From Nothopassalora personata (taxonomy: Eukaryota; Ascomycota; Dothideomycetes; Mycosphaerellales; Mycosphaerellaceae): 64,000 bases of DNA. The position numbers and the translations under genes are program-made. Of this stretch, positions 1-8,551 are shown in pieces. The stretch lies in contig CM066287.1 in NCBI GenBank assembly GCA_033816765.1, forward strand, positions 6,014,001 through 6,078,000, given 5' to 3'. Each line of letters opens with the position of its first letter. Positions within the stretch are counted from its first letter, which is position 1. The notes under the pieces were generated by a model, which saw nothing but the letters and a program-made list of their open reading frames with translations, did no database searches and was not told the DNA's origin.

Positions 1-1313
1 GTCAGATGGCCATCCTTGCTATAGATCGCAGGCTCGAGTGGCTTGATCTCAACGCTCTCGTTGCGATACTTCTCGGCCAGCTGCTCTTCCAACATGGCAA
101 TCTTTCTCTCGACCTGCCTCGTCTGTTGCGCCACCGGTACGTCACTTCTCAGGACAGGCTGTTGTTCCGTCACAGCCAGCATCTTTGCCTCGTATACAGC
201 CAAGTCTTGACGATACTTCGCAATAGCATCCTCATACAGTCCTTGCCAGTATTCGTGATCATCATCCGTAAGCTCTGCCCATCTTCGCGGCATCTCGAGA
301 TGCATCTCTGCCAATGTCGGATCCCGTTTCCGTTCAATGTTGTAGTCTTCCTTGCAGATAGCGGCAGCTCGCTTGCAGTAAAACGCATATCCATTGCCCT
401 GCAACTTGTCTCTCCCTTCAATAGCCTCGGGAGGCAGAGGATAATCCGCAAACGGCGTATCATCCCAAAGCGGCTCAGCGCCAGTCGTATCAACATGCCG
501 CTTCCCATCTGTACCAAACGCAACCAGCATATCCATATTATTCAACGGCGGCACTGGCTTGCTCGTAGGGTTACTGGGCACGTCCGTCAAGCTCGCAGAA
601 CTCGTTTCCGGCACATCCTCAGGACTAAACACCGCCTCCGCACCACTATTATCGAACAGACTGACCCACAGCATCAGCTTCCTCCTCTCATTCTGCGCCA
701 CCAGATTGTTCAGAAACTGCAAACTCGTGATGAGAAGTTTCTTGTACGCATTCACAATCCACTGCCACTTCTCTTCGTCGCCCGTTCCTGCATCCCCATC
801 GTATCCTCTCGCCGTGACTCTCACGCAGCAGTTTATCAGCCGAAACACCTCAGCGTCCAGGCTATAGCTTGCCGCAAGATCCTGCACCCTCGCGCCAGTC
901 GTTAACACGTTCCTCGCGATCCCCATTAAATCATTTATCCGCTCCAAATCTTTCCACAGGCCGGGGTAGTGGCTCGCAATCAGCGCACCACTCGTACTTT
1001 CGTAGTCCACTGAACTCGGATCCCAGATGGTGAAGCTCCTCCTTTCAAGACTCGGTATCGCAGCCTTGAGCAGGACGCAGAGTTCCGGCCAGAATTTCGT
1101 GTCGAGGCCTATCGCAGATCGAATAGAGACGTCTTGGGCGCATTTCTTGAGGATCTCTTTGCAGACTTTCTTGTCGAGGAAGTCGAGGGTCGTAGGGTTC
1201 ATGTAGGTGGAGGATTTGAAGTGGATGGTGTAGGGTGGAAGGACGAGGCGGATGTAGACTGCGTTGGCTTCGGCTTTCTTGTCGCGCGCATTATCGGAGG
1301 TGTCGCGCGCCAT
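1..1313 (-). CDS. HMG-box-like protein, 3' end beyond window
   Basis: An uninterrupted minus-strand frame runs from the ATG at 1313 to the window edge, about 437 codons with no stop seen, so the C-terminus is missing. I do not recognise the whole protein. Around residues 310-365 there is an HMG-box-like pattern: an aromatic-basic start (FYCKRAA), a conserved PRRWAELTDDDHEYW segment, then a YEDAIAKY helix. HMG boxes bind DNA, but the usual early Pro-rich entry is weak, so DNA binding is inference. The first 300 residues look alpha-helical and have no signal peptide. The open frame is compelling; the family call is moderate. Confidence 0.6.
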   Translation of the reverse strand, partial: MARDTSDNARDKKAEANAVYIRLVLPPYTIHFKSSTYMNPTTLDFLDKKVCKEILKKCAQDVSIRSAIGLDTKFWPELCVLLKAAIPSLERRSFTIWDPSSVDYESTSGALIASHYPGLWKDLERINDLMGIARNVLTTGARVQDLAASYSLDAEVFRLINCCVRVTARGYDGDAGTGDEEKWQWIVNAYKKLLITSLQFLNNLVAQNERRKLMLWVSLFDNSGAEAVFSPEDVPETSSASLTDVPSNPTSKPVPPLNNMDMLVAFGTDGKRHVDTTGAEPLWDDTPFADYPLPPEAIEGRDKLQGNGYAFYCKRAAAICKEDYNIERKRDPTLAEMHLEMPRRWAELTDDDHEYWQGLYEDAIAKYRQDLAVYEAKMLAVTEQQPVLRSDVPVAQQTRQVERKIAMLEEQLAEKYRNESVEIKPLEPAIYSKDGHL

Positions 1314-1458
1314 AGTGGCGGCGGTAGAAAGGGGGTGCGAGTCTGTCTAGGTGGGTGTACGAGGCAAGGACTGGACGTAGATGGAAATATAGACAGCTCG
1401 GAGACTGACCGGAGCATTTCAATCGCGCTTGGGTCACATGATGACATGAGATTGACAA

Positions 1459-1482
1459 ATATATATATATATATATGTATAT
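1459..1482. repeat. (AT)n microsatellite
   Basis: Simple AT dinucleotide run, interrupted once by GT, in the 323-bp gap between the start of the HMG-like gene and the end of the nucleotidase gene. Nothing else is recognised in this gap. Confidence 0.9.
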
Positions 1483-1636
1483 TGGAGAAGAGACTCTCCA
1501 TACGGGCAGTGAGGTCCATCGAAGAGCTTACTCTCGCGAGTATTAGCATTGTGTGGAGCTCGTAGAGTTGTTTGAGAAACATCTCTTCGGGCTCCTTAGA
1601 CTCTATGGCAGACCTTCATCATCTAGGACTACTATC

Positions 1637-2707
1637 CTATTGCTTGCTGCTCAGCACACTTTGTACAGCCTCGATAACCTTCGCATGCACATCCTTAGGC
1701 GCCGCAATTACACCCTTGTTCTCCTTCAGCGTCCTACCCAAGCTGAAATTCAGCCTCTTGCCCTCAATATCAGTGACCTGACCACCAGCCTCGCGAACGA
1801 TTAGATCTCCAGCCGCATGGTCCCAGATCTTCTCGACATAGTCCTTCTTCACAGGTAGTCGCAGGTAAAGATCTCCAGCACCTCTCGCGATCGAACCATA
1901 CTTGGCCTGCGAGTCCATTCTCACACTAGGCTTCGTGATCCCCAGCTTCTCGGCAATCTTTCCACTGTCACTTTGGTTGCTATGTGCGGCCTCGACGCTC
2001 TCGCAGAAAGTCGCATCGGCAATGTTTGAGATGGGCTTCATCTGGATCTTTTTGGCAGCCTCGAGTGAGCCCTTCTGCAGTGGTCGGGAGTATGCTCCTG
2101 CGCTCTGCACAGCTGAGAACAACACGCCCTTGCCCTCCTCATCGCTCGCATCTGCACCAATGTTCTCCTTTAGAGGCTCGCTGTCTGAGACTGGCAGGTT
2201 TGGGCATCCAAGGACACCAACCTTGACGTCTCCATCGACCATCAGGCCCAAGCAGACAGCGTATTGACCCCCTCGCAAGAAACCCTTCGTGCCGTCAATT
2301 GGGTCGATAGCCCAGATCCTGCCCTTGTTCCCACCTTTGCTGTCGCCTTTGTCAATAAGGTCCAGCATCTTCTCGGCCGACCGTACGGGTCCTCCCAGTG
2401 CCTTCTCCGCGCTTGTGTCGTTAAGCTTCGCATCTTGAACCAGTCCAAAGACGAGATCGCGAAGTTGTGAGTTCTGTCTGAGATCTTTCGCCTCCTCTTC
2501 TGCTACAATCTCGTCATTTGGGAAGTTGTGTTGCAGGGCAGCAATGATCAAAGCTTGTGCTCCAAAGTCGCCAATGGTGACAGGAGAGGTGTCGCCCTTC
2601 TCTAGTGTGCCTTTGCTGTTCTGGTGGAAGACGGTCTTGGTGAGGATTGAGGCGCGCTGGACGGCTAGCAGAGCAATGTTGAGCTCTTTGGCGTAGTCGG
2701 TTGACAT
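1637..2707 (-). CDS. MET22: 3'(2'),5'-bisphosphate nucleotidase (HAL2/MET22 type)
   Basis: The protein has 356 residues, the usual length for Hal2/Met22, which hydrolyses 3'-phosphoadenosine 5'-phosphate to AMP in sulfate assimilation and is inhibited by lithium and sodium. It shows the lithium-sensitive phosphatase fold signatures: GDTSPVTIGDFGAQ (38-51), the acidic EEE at 70-72, WAIDPIDGTKGF (132-143) holding the metal-binding aspartates 135 and 138, and WDHAAGD (295-301). The start is the only in-frame ATG upstream of the conserved region, at 2707. The frame stays open a further 45 codons upstream and would encode a hydrophobic stretch, but without an ATG. It is intronless. Confidence 0.93.
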   Translation of the reverse strand: MSTDYAKELNIALLAVQRASILTKTVFHQNSKGTLEKGDTSPVTIGDFGAQALIIAALQHNFPNDEIVAEEEAKDLRQNSQLRDLVFGLVQDAKLNDTSAEKALGGPVRSAEKMLDLIDKGDSKGGNKGRIWAIDPIDGTKGFLRGGQYAVCLGLMVDGDVKVGVLGCPNLPVSDSEPLKENIGADASDEEGKGVLFSAVQSAGAYSRPLQKGSLEAAKKIQMKPISNIADATFCESVEAAHSNQSDSGKIAEKLGITKPSVRMDSQAKYGSIARGAGDLYLRLPVKKDYVEKIWDHAAGDLIVREAGGQVTDIEGKRLNFSLGRTLKENKGVIAAPKDVHAKVIEAVQSVLSSKQ

Positions 2708-3650
2708 GGTGGTGATATGATGCTGCTGCTGTTGGCGGGGTAGGAAATGGTTGGAAAGCAGTCGGAGCCGAGGGAGGAGAGTCGGGAAGAGAGAGAAAGC
2801 CAGGGCTACGAGAGGGAGGGTGAAGAATGGTAGCGGAAGCAATGGATGGATTCCTTGCCATAGTTTTTCTGATCACGAAGCTCCAGAGCTCTGTCCGATG
2901 ACATGTCGGAGTCCGCAACGCACCGGACGTGGGTCCGACAGATAGATAGATCACAGGATGTATGTGCCTTGGCGGGGGGAAAGTGGGGTGGAAGATTTCA
3001 ACTTGAATCTCCTGCCTCTGTTCTGGTCATTGACAACGATCTCGATACCGCAACGACCCCGTGGCCTTGATCGTCGTCTTCGAAACGCCAGTTGGGATCA
3101 GATCAGTCGAGTCTGGGAGCCAGTGCTCAGTCACCGGACAGAATGCAGCTTCGTACTAGCAATAGCGTCATGCAGCATCCTCGACCAGCGAGATAAACAA
3201 ATCATGAGGGCAAGATGTACCATCTCTTTGGTCTACCACCGTTGGCATGGGATCTCAATCCAGTTGATGTGGCTATGGCACCAAATGGATCTCGTAACTC
3301 ACCAGGAGCACGTACTTCCATGTGACGAATGTCAACATTTTTCCGTCTACCAACGTCTACCAAACAATTGATCACAAGACTCATCGAACATTGCTTCGAC
3401 GATTGCGCGCATCAAGCCTCACAATCCTGTTTTAGGCCCATCGAGTGTCTATAGGACTCGGACTTTACGAACTGCCTGGCCACGTGCTTCGTGACCGTTT
3501 CGTACTCAGCACTGACCCAAGAACAACGCGTGAAGACGCGAACCCTTGCAATCGATGTACAGCATCATCTGCTGCATAGTCGCTTTGCAAAGAGAATTCA
3601 GATAGGCCATCAACAAGGTGAGAGTGGGCCGGCGTATCACGAGGACAGCG
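2708..3650. other. Intergenic, divergent promoter region
   Basis: This 0.9-kb gap lies between two divergently transcribed genes. No conserved frame, tRNA or repeat was seen. It should hold the promoters of the nucleotidase and of the DUF7726-like gene; a CACGTG palindrome lies near 3482. Confidence 0.5.
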
Positions 3651-4880
3651 ATGCCTCCTCCAATGACCAACCTAGAGCGTCAAGCTCTTCGCAACATGAC
3701 CAATGAGCAACACGAAGCGACAGGAGAATACTTCAAGAACGGCGACTACAATGCGCATCTAAAGAAGACGTCCGGAGAACCAGCGTCAACTACGAAGTCC
3801 AGCACCTCAGCAGGGACAAAACGAAAGTCGGCAGAAATCACTGCCGCCGAGGTCGACCTCGATGATATCGACGTGGGCGGCATGTACGTGGACAAGTCCT
3901 GCAATCAAGTACGAGGCCAGATTCGAAGATTCCTTGAGGCTGGAGAGATGAAAGTTGGCGAGTTCTGCAGTGCTATTGGCGTTAGTAACAAAAGCCTGAA
4001 TGACTTTCTCAGGCAGAATGGGACCATGAAAGGCTCTGGTACGTAACGGGGGTGAATCAGGCATCGATCAGTGGTCCAGATGGTGGCAAAACGTTCGACA
4101 TATGCAATGCCACCGTCGGCACTGATGCCAAGCCACTGCTTCGCTCTGCTCGACTATAGCTGACACCGTTCTGTTCGTAGGGTCTGCCACCTATAGCAAT
4201 GCCTGGGCGTTCTTCAAGAAGCGGGAAATTGCTGGACTCAAGATGCCGACGAAGAAGGCCAAGACTGCCTCAACGGCAGCAGGTTCTGGAAACAGCTCTG
4301 CATCTCCATTCCCGGACATCAGCGGGATCTTCCTCGATGGTGAAGACGAGCGTGATGTTGACGTCTTCGATACCTGCGATGAGATTCGCAAGAAGATCAA
4401 TGCCCATTTGATGAAGCCGGGAGTTACTCAAGCTCAATTTTGTCGCGACTTGACAGATCAGCTGCATGGTACTGGCCAAATTACGACCAGTCAGCTTACC
4501 ACTTTTCGATCGAAGAAGGGTCCTTCTGCCGGTGCAACTAGCGGCACCTTCTACGCTGCTTATGTATTCTTTGAGAAGGTGAGTAAATCCAGAACTCGTA
4601 GGTGTTTTGCGGTATATGTGCTAATATGTCTTTATATACAGGTGAGATTGGCCGAAGGCAAGCCAAAGAGCAAGCATAGAAAGGACATGGAAGACGCTTG
4701 GCCGCGAGGCTTCGATCGGGAACATGATGCCAATACTAGGTGTGTACCCCATTTCTTACGATTTTACCGGCCACGCCGTACTTGACCCCTGACCCAAAGC
4801 TCATTGAGTCTTGCAGATACTGGTGTGGCCCGGGCGAAAGCATACACGAAGACAGCCTTGGACGAGTCACATTCAAATAG
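3651..4880 (+). CDS. DUF7726-like protein with two domain copies
   Basis: Four exons: 3651-4038, 4181-4578, 4642-4739 and 4817-4880, giving 315 residues. The acceptors and phases agree at all junctions. The first domain starts near MYVDKSCNQVRGQIRRFL and ends with AWAFFKKREIAGLKMP; it resembles the fungal DUF7726 family (recalled, not searched). A diverged second copy follows after an acidic linker, from CDEIRKKINAHL to the C-terminus. The family has no established function; the helix-turn-helix-like spacing suggests nucleic-acid binding, which is only inference. The start is the first ATG in frame; a GTG lies 33 bp upstream. Intron 2 is 63 nt and stop-free, so retention would add 21 residues. 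Confidence 0.8.
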
Positions 4881-5589
4881 GCTGAACCAGCGTCGCTGGG
4901 AGTGCGAAGAAATCAGAGGACAATAGACAATCATCAACAAGCTGCTGACGACTCGGATGCGCAGATACATCGTGCCTGCTGGCGTGAACCTCTATATCGA
5001 CAACCTTGGCTGTAGGGTACGAGGTTGAAGCAAGACTTCCAGTTCATGTTCATAGCTGTACAGACTTGTAATATGCACCACTGGACAAACACAAATACGA
5101 TTGTCGCCGACCTCTGACTTGGAGCTCTTGGGCCAGCACGAGCGGCACCTTCCTCCCAGATCTGGCTCTGTAGGGCTCTCGAGACGCTGCTGCAGCGCAA
5201 ACAATTGATCAAATGAGGGGAGATGGTCGACTCTATGACGTAGCGCTTTGTAAGTGCAGCGTCCACTGCAGGCTACATGTAGGAGGTATCTGCTTACAGA
5301 AACGCAGCTGCTCTTGGTAGCGATCTTCAGCTCTACTCTTGGCACGGTGTTTGCGGCCGACGTCAGCTCTGGAGCTCGCGAAGCAGTCACGGACATAAAA
5401 TGTGCGCGCAAACGATGCCCCCGTGTAGCTAATTAGGCTAGGCGCACCGCAAGACATATAAGACTTGCGATCTCCTGTGAGTTTTCGGAATCTTTGACAC
5501 AGTTTGTGCGCTCGAAACTCTTTCTACTGGAACTCGGCTTGCACAAAAGAGAGTAAATTGTGGCGATCCTTGTGACCTACAACCATTGA
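4881..5589. other. Intergenic
   Basis: About 0.7 kb with only short spurious frames on both strands. It should contain the terminator of the upstream gene and the promoter of the dehydrogenase gene; no specific site could be assigned. Confidence 0.5.
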
Positions 5590-6493
5590 ATGACCAATAT
5601 GGCACCGCTAGTATTCTTCATCGGCGCAGCATCAAGCGGTTTCGGCAAAGAAATCGCGCTCGAAGCTTTGGCACGTGGACACAAAGTCATCGCGACCGCT
5701 CGCAAAGCGTCGAAGATAGCAGACCTGAAGGACAAAGGAGCCATCACGATGAACCTCGATGTCACGCACCCGCTCGAGGACCTCAAGAAGACTGTTGCCG
5801 AAGCTCACCAAGTCTACGGAAGAATCGACATCCTTGTCAATGCCGCTGGATATATCCTGGAAGGTGCCATCGAGGAAGCTAGGTCAGTATCTCTCAGATC
5901 GTCCATGGAGTACCGTCAAAGCTGACCAGAACAGTCCCCAAGAAACCTTCGACAGCTTCAACACCAACGTCTTCGGCGTCCTGAACCTCACCCGCGCCGT
6001 CCTCCCCTACATGCGCTCCCAACGCTCCGGCGTCATCGCCCAATTCGGCTCCCTAGGCTCCTGGCGCGGCTTCGCCGGCGGAGGTCTCTACGTCGCCACA
6101 AAATGGGCCATCTCCGGCCTGACCGAGTCCCTCCGCCTCGAAGTCGAACCCTTCGGGATTGACGTCGTCTGCATCGAGCCAGGCTATTTCCGCACCGGCT
6201 TCCTGAACCCTGGAGCGAGGTTCTCGACTGAGGAGAGGATCAAGGATTATGATGAGACGACCGTGGGGAAGGTTAGGGCTATGCTGGATCAAGCGGATAA
6301 TCAGCAGCCTGGAGATCCGGAGAAGGCGGGTAGGGTTTGTGTTGATGTTTTGACGAGGGAAGGTGGGAGGGCGATTCCGGTGAGGTTGGTGCTTGGGAGT
6401 GATGCGACGGAGGCGATTAGGGGGAAGTGTCAGGAGACGGTTAAGTTGTTGGATGAGTGGGAGGAGGTTAGTCGTAGTACGGATTTTGCGTAG
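5590..6493 (+). CDS. Short-chain dehydrogenase/reductase (classical SDR)
   Basis: Exons 5590-5882 and 5935-6493 (52-nt intron) give 283 residues. Rossmann-fold signatures are in order: cofactor loop GAASSGFG (12-19), NAAG (84-87), catalytic serine around 137-140, and YVATK (Tyr150, Lys154), followed by PGYFRTGF. The loop begins IGAASSGFG rather than the usual TGxxxGxG, a tolerated change. The Arg-rich stretch after strand 2 (TARKA) would suit NADPH. Substrate cannot be told from sequence. A second ATG four codons in (MAPL) is an equally possible start. No pathway partner lies next to it. Confidence 0.92.
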
Positions 6494-6969
6494 GCGTAAG
6501 AGCACTGGTGAGTGTGCAGATCGTCTGGGGCAAGGAGGTGGGCGGTGGGAAAGCGTATTGTGAAAGCTTAGGGTGGAGATTTGAGGCCCTTCGTGGCTGG
6601 AATGGTTGTCTATGTTATCAAGATGAGCGACGAGGCATCATAGTGAGGAGTCATAGGGCGGAAGTGGAAGGTCCTTCAAAACCAGATTGCCTTTACTACA
6701 GTATCGAGATGATCTCACAGCGCTTATTTCCGGATCTCCTACACCTTGATCTGAGATCTTTCTTGTGGAGGTGTCGGAGGAGAGGCAGGAGGTTAGTTGT
6801 AGTACGGATCCTGCAAATGCTTGAGGTCTTTCCGTTACTGAGGGAAGTGGTTGAGCAGCGTAGCGCAGAGGTATTGGATGGAAGCATGTGGCGCGCCAGT
6901 GAGGCGGACTCGCGTTATCATGACTCGAGACAGTAGCTACTGTCAAAGTTGCGGAATTGTAGAGCTGGC
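6494..6969. other. Intergenic with a short echo of the SDR 3' end
   Basis: Near 6786-6809 about 24 bp match the last codons of the dehydrogenase (6467-6490) with about two differences. In one frame this reads as a related C-terminus ending in a stop. The rest of the gap holds no convincing gene; a 142-codon frame here lacks family features. Confidence 0.45.
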
Positions 6970-7644
6970 TCAGGAGAGCACTGACTGAATTAGCCTCCAC
7001 CATATCCACAAGTCATTTGGTACAACTCGATCTCGTCCCTCCAGTCCATGGTTCTCCTGATTCTGGCCTTGAGTTCCTTTAGCTTCTGTTTCAAATCCTT
7101 TTTTTTGCTTCAAGGCTGCTTGTCGTGGATCCTTTCGCTTCTCATTTGTGAGCATCCCCAGGTCCAGGTCATCGAGCTGCTCGACATGGACACTGAGGTC
7201 ACGTCTTGCATGCTTCTGCTGTGACTGCGCCAATAATTCCATTAGCAGCTCGCCGTCTTTCTTCCTGTCCTTCTGCTTGGTGTGTGTATACAGGAAATCA
7301 ATTTGGTCCAAGTCAAGTTTGTGCGGGTCGATATTCATCGGGAAGGGCATCCCATGTGGAAGTGGAGGACATGGTTCGTGCCACACTGATTTTTCTTCCT
7401 GAAGGTTTTTGATAGCTGCACGTAATGACAATTCTTCGATATTCAGTATTCTCTGGTGCTCGGTGATCTCCTTGGAGATGTTGTCGATACTTTTACACAG
7501 CTTCGGGAATTTATCGTTGTGAGGTTTGCCGGAGGTCTCTTCAGCCTTGGCGTGTCCATCCTCGACGTGAATGTCGATCGGAGCAGCGCTGGCCACGGTC
7601 AGCAGAAGCAGTCCACAGGTAAGCAGGTGAAGGAGAAATATCAT
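6970..7644 (-). CDS. Small secreted protein, probable 3' frameshift
   Basis: The ATG at 7644 opens a clear signal peptide (MIFLLHLLTCGLLLLTVASA) cleaved near Ala-Pro. The mature part is hydrophilic, rich in Lys and Glu, with only two Cys (LCKS and EPCPP) and coiled-coil-like segments. As printed, the protein is 224 residues and ends at 6970. At 7099-7106 the coding strand has eight A; with seven the frame would continue as a Lys/Leu-rich amphipathic helix ending TCGYGGG at a stop at 6990-6992. That tail looks much more natural, so the last 40 or so residues as printed are doubtful. No family recognised; a secreted effector-like role is speculation. Confidence 0.6.
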   Translation of the reverse strand: MIFLLHLLTCGLLLLTVASAAPIDIHVEDGHAKAEETSGKPHNDKFPKLCKSIDNISKEITEHQRILNIEELSLRAAIKNLQEEKSVWHEPCPPLPHGMPFPMNIDPHKLDLDQIDFLYTHTKQKDRKKDGELLMELLAQSQQKHARRDLSVHVEQLDDLDLGMLTNEKRKDPRQAALKQKKGFETEAKGTQGQNQENHGLEGRDRVVPNDLWIWWRLIQSVLS

Positions 7645-8551
7645 GGCCGGTGTGGTTATCCTGAGGCGGATGAAGCCAAATAGAGTGGCTTGAGGGAAGC
7701 TTTGACGTGACTTATTTGGTGGAGCAGTACTGCAGAGAGGGGGAGAACAAGAGAGGGGGAGAGAGAAAGATGGGCGCATCAATATCGAGATCTCAGAGTT
7801 GTCACCAGGTCTGAGGACAGCCTGTAATTAAAGACAAGAGCTTGACTGAGTTGACGACTGGAGCTCTGGCGGGCCTGGAAGGACATGAATGGCGAATCGT
7901 AGTGGTCGTATTACTAGTTGTTGGAAGTTTCAGGTCGCATCGTGAGTCTCTTGGTAGAAGAGCAAGATACTGTGGGAAAAAGCATGTCTGTTAGATACAT
8001 ATATCTTCTCGTTCTCTCCACGGAGATAAGCGGACTTAGCCTGCGATGGGCGACGTGCGGAGGATGCCACTTTTCTCTGATATCGGGTTAGAGTGCTGAC
8101 CGATCACCTGCATCCCTGCCGTCTATCAGTGACTCACCGCGCGCGGAGGCACGGCGAACGATGGTGGGCGAGGAACAAGAAGATGCAGAGGAGGAGGAGG
8201 AGGAGGAGGAGGAGGAGGAAGAAGAAGAAGCGAGAGATACGGACCAGGCTGCTGGTTCGCGTGTCCACCCTGGTCGACTAGCGCGCGTCATCGCATTGCA
8301 GGGCCCCTCTGCGATACTGTTGTCAGCGTTCGAGAAACAACGACCACTTTGTCTGCCTACTGCGTCCCCCTTTTCCCTCCTGTATTTGGCGATGCGACCC
8401 ACGTTCTAGCAGAAACAGCCTTTGCGCGCCCGCCGTTCGCACTTTCCGTTGTTCAAGTCCTACCGTACGCACCTGACCGCAAGAGCGACCACTGCTGCGC
8501 GCAACATTGGCTAAGCGCATAGCTGGAACATTGGATCGTCGACTGCCTGCT
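7645..8551. other. Intergenic, promoter and 5' leader of the Zn2Cys6 gene
   Basis: About 0.9 kb between divergent genes. It contains the purine-rich (GAG)n tract and no convincing coding frame. The part just upstream of 8552 probably is the 5' leader of the transcription factor gene. Confidence 0.5.
8188..8230. repeat. (GAG)n/(GAA)n purine triplet repeat
   Basis: About eleven GAG units pass into GAA units, all purine on the plus strand, roughly 320 bp upstream of the transcription factor start. It makes a poly-Glu frame that is almost certainly not coding. Confidence 0.9.

Noticed and set aside
6508..6936. 142-codon plus-strand frame after the dehydrogenase
   Set aside because: No ATG with good context, no family features, and it overlaps the repeated SDR 3' end.
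8161..8409. Plus-strand frame with a poly-Glu run
   Set aside because: Product of the (GAG)n repeat upstream of the transcription factor; no other coding feature.
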